Below are positions 12,825 to 15,509 of a stretch of DNA of 15,509 nt, piece by piece. The notes under the pieces are model-generated. The model ran no database searches and was not told where the DNA came from. It worked only from the letters and a program-made list of their open reading frames with translations. Origin of the DNA: an uncultured bacterium (GTDB taxonomy: Bacteria > Actinomycetota > Coriobacteriia > Coriobacteriales > Coriobacteriaceae); the NCBI GenBank assembly GCA_905215275.1, contig CAJMPE010000025.1:1-15509 (forward strand), written 5' to 3'. Position numbers and translations under genes: made by a program. Within the stretch, counting starts at the first letter, position 1, and every line of letters begins with the position of its first letter.

Positions 12825-13874
12825 ATGGCTGACGATCAGATTAAGCTTACGTCTATGACTGCCGCGAGCGGTTGAGCCGCTAAGTTGGCTCCCGGAGCCC
12901 TCGCCCAGGTCCTGGGCGATTTGCCAAATGTGCATAACGACAACTTGCTCGTGGGGTTCGATACCTCCGACGATGCGAGCGTCCTTCGCGTCGGCGATAA
13001 CCTGGGCCTCGTTCAGTCCGTCGACTTCTTCCCGCCGATGGTCGACGACCCGTTTCTGTTTGGCCAGATCGCCGCGGCCAATTCGCTGTCGGACATCTAC
13101 GCCATGGGCGGGCGGCCGAGCCATGCCATGAACCTGCTGTGCATTCCCAGTTGCCTGGGCGTCGAGGTCGCAGGTCAGATTCTGGCGGGCGGCGCCGACA
13201 AGTGCGTCGAGGCGGGTTGCTCCATCGCGGGCGGCCACACCATCAACGACGACGAGCCCAAGTACGGCCTGTCCGTGAGCGGCTTTGTCGCGCTCGATCG
13301 TATGCTTGCCAATAGCGGCGCGCGCGTGGGCGACGTCCTGTTGCTGACCAAGGCGATCGGCTCGGGCATCATCACCACGGCCATTAAGGGCGAGCTTATC
13401 GAGCAAGATGAGGCCGCGGCCATGTTTGACTCGATGCGCACCCTCAACGAGGCTCCGATTCGTTTGGCCGAGGGACTTGAGCTTCACGGCTGCACCGACA
13501 TTACGGGCTTTGGCCTGATCGGGCATGCGTGCGAGATGGCCGAGGGCTCGGGCGTGCAGATTGAGCTTGCGTCGGGGGCGGTGCCGCTCTTTGATCAGGT
13601 GCTTGACATGGCGCGTCTGGGCATTATCCCCGCGGGCTCCTACCGCAACCAGGACTTCTTTGGCCCGCGCGTGACAGCTGACGATGACTTGGAGCCGGGA
13701 ATGCTGGATGCGCTGTACGATCCGCAGACCTCGGGCGGTTTGCTAATTGCGGCGCCCGCGGCGGATGTGGATGAGCTTGCGCGTCGTCTGCACGCTGAGG
13801 GGCGCGTTGCCGCCACAATCGGCCGCGTGTGCGAGCCGGTGCCGGGCGGTCCTGCTGTTCGCGTTGTTCGCTAA
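12825..13874 (+). CDS. selD: Selenide, water dikinase SelD, a selenoprotein with in-frame UGA (Sec17)
   Basis: SelD makes selenophosphate from selenide and ATP. Translation from ATG 12825 (AGGAGG 5 bases upstream) gives 349 residues if TGA 12873-12875 is read as selenocysteine: the N-terminus runs SMTAASG-Sec-AAKLAPG. Sec17 and Lys20 fall at the same numbers as the catalytic Cys17 and Lys20 of E. coli SelD. Downstream are TSDDASV, SVDFFPPMVDDPFLFGQIAA, SDIYAMGG, IAGGHTI, TDITGFGLIGHA and DPQTSGGLL, all typical of SelD. A call that starts after the TGA (from 12885) would lose the active site and the ribosome site. The UGA implies selA, selB and selC elsewhere in the genome. The gene heads a selenium operon. 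Confidence 0.94.
12901..12919 (+). promoter_or_regulatory. Candidate bacterial SECIS element in selD
   Basis: TCGCCCAG (12901-12908) pairs perfectly with CTGGGCGA (12912-12919) around GTC, so the apex reads AGGTCCT. The apical loop lies 33 bases after the UGA, within the distance known for bacterial SECIS elements, and presents G and U at its tip as in E. coli fdhF. A second dyad, GGCTCC/GGAGCC (12887-12899), lies between. Function in Sec insertion is inferred. Confidence 0.6.
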
Positions 13875-13897
13875 CCCGCACGTTTATGTAACTGTTT

Positions 13898-13915
13898 ACC
13901 GTTCTCTAGAACGGT
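13898..13915. promoter_or_regulatory. Perfect 8-bp dyad between selD and yedF
   Basis: ACCGTTCT (13898-13905) pairs with AGAACGGT (13908-13915), followed by TCTTT. It sits 21 bases before the yedF start. It may be a weak terminator or processing hairpin that sets the ratio of selD to yedF, or an operator. Confidence 0.45.
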
Positions 13916-13935
13916 TCTTTCGAAAGGAATTTACT

Positions 13936-14562
13936 ATGTCTACCAAGATTGAAGTCAATGCCATGGGCGATGCCTGCCCGCTGCCCGTCGTCAAGACGCT
14001 CAAAGCTCTGAAGCAGCTCGATGGCGAGGGCACCGTCGTGACCTCGGTCGATAACGAGACCGCCGTCAAGAACATCTCCAAGATGGCGCAGGAGAAGGGT
14101 TGCACGGCCTCGGTCGAGAAGGTTTCTGACGCCGAGTGGCACGTGACCGTGGCGACCTCTGGCGCCGTTGCCGTGGCCGATCCCGAGCAGGATGGCGCTG
14201 TCTTCTGTAATGCCAGCGCCGGCAAGGGCAAGCTCGTCATTTCCGTCTACACCGACTGCATGGGCCGCGGCGACGATGAGCTGGGCCACAAGCTCATGAA
14301 GGCCTTCATCTTTGCCGTGACGCAGCAGGAGGAGCTGCCCGCGACTATGCTGTTTTACAACGGCGGTGCCAAGCTCACCGTCGAGGGCTCGCCGGTGCTC
14401 GATGACCTGAAGGGCTTGGCGGAGCAGGGTGTCGAGATTCTCACCTGCGGTACCTGCCTGGACCACTTTGGCATTAAGGACCAGCTTGCGGTGGGCGAGG
14501 TCACCAACATGTACGTGATCGTGGAGAAGATGGAGCAGGCCGTGCGCGTCGTGCGCCCGTAG
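13936..14562 (+). CDS. yedF: Selenium metabolism protein YedF (TusA-like plus DsrE-like domains)
   Basis: A 208-residue cytoplasmic protein. Residues 1-75 are a TusA/SirA-like domain with the active-site motif ACPLPVVKT (C14), which in TusA carries persulfide sulfur. Residues about 95-200 are a DsrE-like domain with TDCMGRGDDELG and the paired cysteines of CGTCLDHFG (C171, C174). This two-domain form is the YedF family, found beside selD in genomes with labile-selenium enzymes, where it is thought to carry reduced selenium; that role is inferred from association. AAAGGA lies 7 bases before ATG 13936; the open frame upstream belongs to the end of selD in another frame. Confidence 0.9.
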   Translation: MSTKIEVNAMGDACPLPVVKTLKALKQLDGEGTVVTSVDNETAVKNISKMAQEKGCTASVEKVSDAEWHVTVATSGAVAVADPEQDGAVFCNASAGKGKLVISVYTDCMGRGDDELGHKLMKAFIFAVTQQEELPATMLFYNGGAKLTVEGSPVLDDLKGLAEQGVEILTCGTCLDHFGIKDQLAVGEVTNMYVIVEKMEQAVRVVRP

Positions 14563-14581
14563 CGTATTGGTTGGAGTTGCC

Positions 14582-14833
14582 ATGAGGGAGAAGCGCCCGG
14601 CGCTTGTCATCACGTTTCCCACCACGGCGGCCGCCATGGGTTGCGAGTCCCTGTGCATCGAGCGCGGTCTTCCCGGGCGGACGATTCCCGTGCCCGGGGA
14701 GGTCGCTGCCGGCTGCGGTTTGGCGTGGAAGGCGTTGCCTGTCGATGAGGAGCTGCTGCGCGGCGAACTCGCCGCGGCGGGCGTTCCCACTGAGGGCTAT
14801 ACCGTGATTAATATGTGGGAGGTCGTGCGATGA
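14582..14833 (+). CDS. DUF3343 family putative Se/S carrier protein
   Basis: An 83-residue protein. ALVITFPTTAAAM at the start and IPVPGEVAAGCGLAWKA in the middle are typical of DUF3343, a small family found with yedF, selD and cysteine desulfurases. C45 in AGCGLAWK is the conserved cysteine and the likely selenium or sulfur carrier site; C21 and C25 are extra. GGAG lies 5 bases before ATG 14582; a GTG at 14567 has no ribosome site. Its stop overlaps the next start (ATGA at 14830), so translation of the two is coupled. Confidence 0.87.
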   Translation: MREKRPALVITFPTTAAAMGCESLCIERGLPGRTIPVPGEVAAGCGLAWKALPVDEELLRGELAAAGVPTEGYTVINMWEVVR

Positions 14834-15509
14834 TCTACTTGGATAACGCGGCGACGACCATGCACAAGCCGCAGACGGTCATCGATGCCGTGACGCAGGC
14901 GATGTGCTCGCTCGGCAATGCTGGGCGCGGTGCCACCTCGGGTGCGCTCGATGCGGCACGTACCATCCACGGCTGCCGCGCCAAGCTTGCGCGCTTGCTG
15001 GGCTGCCCGCGTGCTGACCATGTTTGTTTTACGCCCAACTCCACCGCGGCGCTCAACACCGTCATCAATGGCGTGGTGCGCCCCGGCGACCGTGTGGTCA
15101 CAACGGTGCTCGAGCACAACTCCGTACTGCGTCCGCTCAACCGCCTGGCGGCAGAGCAGGGTGTGACGGTTGAGCATGCGGGCTGTGATACCAACGGCGT
15201 GCTCGACTACGACGAGCTCGAGCGGCTTGTCACGCCCGGTACGCGTGCTGTGGTGGTGACGCACGCCTCCAATGTGACCGGCAACGCGGTCGACATTGCG
15301 CGCGTGGCTGCCATCGCGCATGCGGCCGGCGCGCTGGTGATCGTCGATGCTTCGCAGTCTGCCGGCACGGCGAAGATTGACATGGATGCCATGGGGCTCG
15401 ACGTCGTGTGCTTTACCGGTCACAAGGGGCTCATGGGTCCGCAGGGGACCGGCGGCCTGGCCGTGGCGGAGGGCATTGACGTGGCTCCGTGGGCCATGGG
15501 CGGCACGGG
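14830..15509 (+). CDS. Cysteine desulfurase family protein (class V aminotransferase), N-terminal 226 residues; runs off the right edge
   Basis: The PLP enzyme starts MIYLDNAATTMHKP, the usual desulfurase opening. H96 (in LEHNS) should stack on the cofactor, D173 and Q176 (VDASQSAG) contact its ring, and K199 in FTGHKGLMGPQGTGG is the Schiff-base lysine. The catalytic Cys loop lies beyond the window. The pattern and the position after selD, yedF and DUF3343 fit the desulfurase subgroup tied to labile selenium (the E. faecalis EF2568-like group), which would release S or Se from cysteine or selenocysteine for the carriers encoded upstream. The start overlaps the DUF3343 stop. A SufS-type role in Fe-S assembly is less likely here because no suf genes are seen. 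Confidence 0.88.
   Translation, partial: MIYLDNAATTMHKPQTVIDAVTQAMCSLGNAGRGATSGALDAARTIHGCRAKLARLLGCPRADHVCFTPNSTAALNTVINGVVRPGDRVVTTVLEHNSVLRPLNRLAAEQGVTVEHAGCDTNGVLDYDELERLVTPGTRAVVVTHASNVTGNAVDIARVAAIAHAAGALVIVDASQSAGTAKIDMDAMGLDVVCFTGHKGLMGPQGTGGLAVAEGIDVAPWAMGGT

Noticed and set aside
12885..13874. selD starting after the TGA, or selD as a pseudogene with a nonsense mutation
   Set aside because: The only ribosome site is before ATG 12825, the UGA falls exactly on the catalytic residue, and the rest of the gene is intact; recoding is far more likely than a broken gene.
1..15509. CRISPR arrays, tRNA or rRNA genes, insertion sequences, prophage attachment sites
   Set aside because: No regularly spaced repeats, no tRNA cloverleaf, no transposase or integrase frames were seen on either strand.

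Overview
The window is GC-rich DNA from an anaerobe. The gene content (double-cubane-cluster reductases, labile-selenium genes, a Sec-containing SelD, molybdate/Moco genes), the G/C-ending codon usage and the protein style all suggest a gut actinobacterium of the class Coriobacteriia, probably Collinsella or a relative. That assignment is inference from style; no 16S or other marker is present.

Layout. Positions 1-700 hold the 3' end of a xanthine phosphoribosyltransferase gene with its terminator, then a small GGQ-domain ribosome-rescue-like gene enclosed by two strong inverted repeats. Positions 705-3176 (minus strand) carry a diacylglycerol/lipid kinase and a ClC-type anion transporter with fluoride-clade features. 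Positions 3387-5139 (plus) carry moeA and a mogA/moaB-type gene, ending in a clear terminator. Positions 5343-8803 are a modABC molybdate importer operon with its own promoter and an operator-like half-site array; its permease has an unusual extra N-terminal domain of about 185 residues outside the membrane.

Positions 8960-12754 are a double-cubane-cluster protein (DCCP) locus: two paralogous YjiM-like reductases and one YjiL-like ATPase activator. In front lies a roughly 250-nt leader with a 22-codon upstream ORF, several hairpins and a perfect 8-bp pairing that would hide the Shine-Dalgarno sequence of the first reductase. The two gaps inside this locus each hold one copy of a ~100-nt structured repeat whose stems differ between copies by compensatory base changes.

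Positions 12825-15509 are a selenium-trafficking operon: selD, yedF, a DUF3343 putative Se/S carrier gene and a cysteine desulfurase family gene that runs off the end. selD starts upstream of an in-frame UGA at codon 17, exactly where the catalytic Cys/Sec belongs, and a SECIS-like hairpin follows, so SelD is almost certainly a selenoprotein that a standard ORF caller would truncate.

How it fits together: molybdate uptake (ModABC) and the last Moco steps (MoeA, MogA) lie next to selenophosphate synthesis and the YedF/DUF3343/desulfurase set, a set associated with labile-selenium molybdenum hydroxylases. The DCCP redox module sits between the two, which raises the question of whether it takes part in selenium or sulfur chemistry. 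The most interesting signals are the UGA-containing selD, the leader in front of the first DCCP, the covarying repeats, the divergent DCCP pair and the extended ModB.
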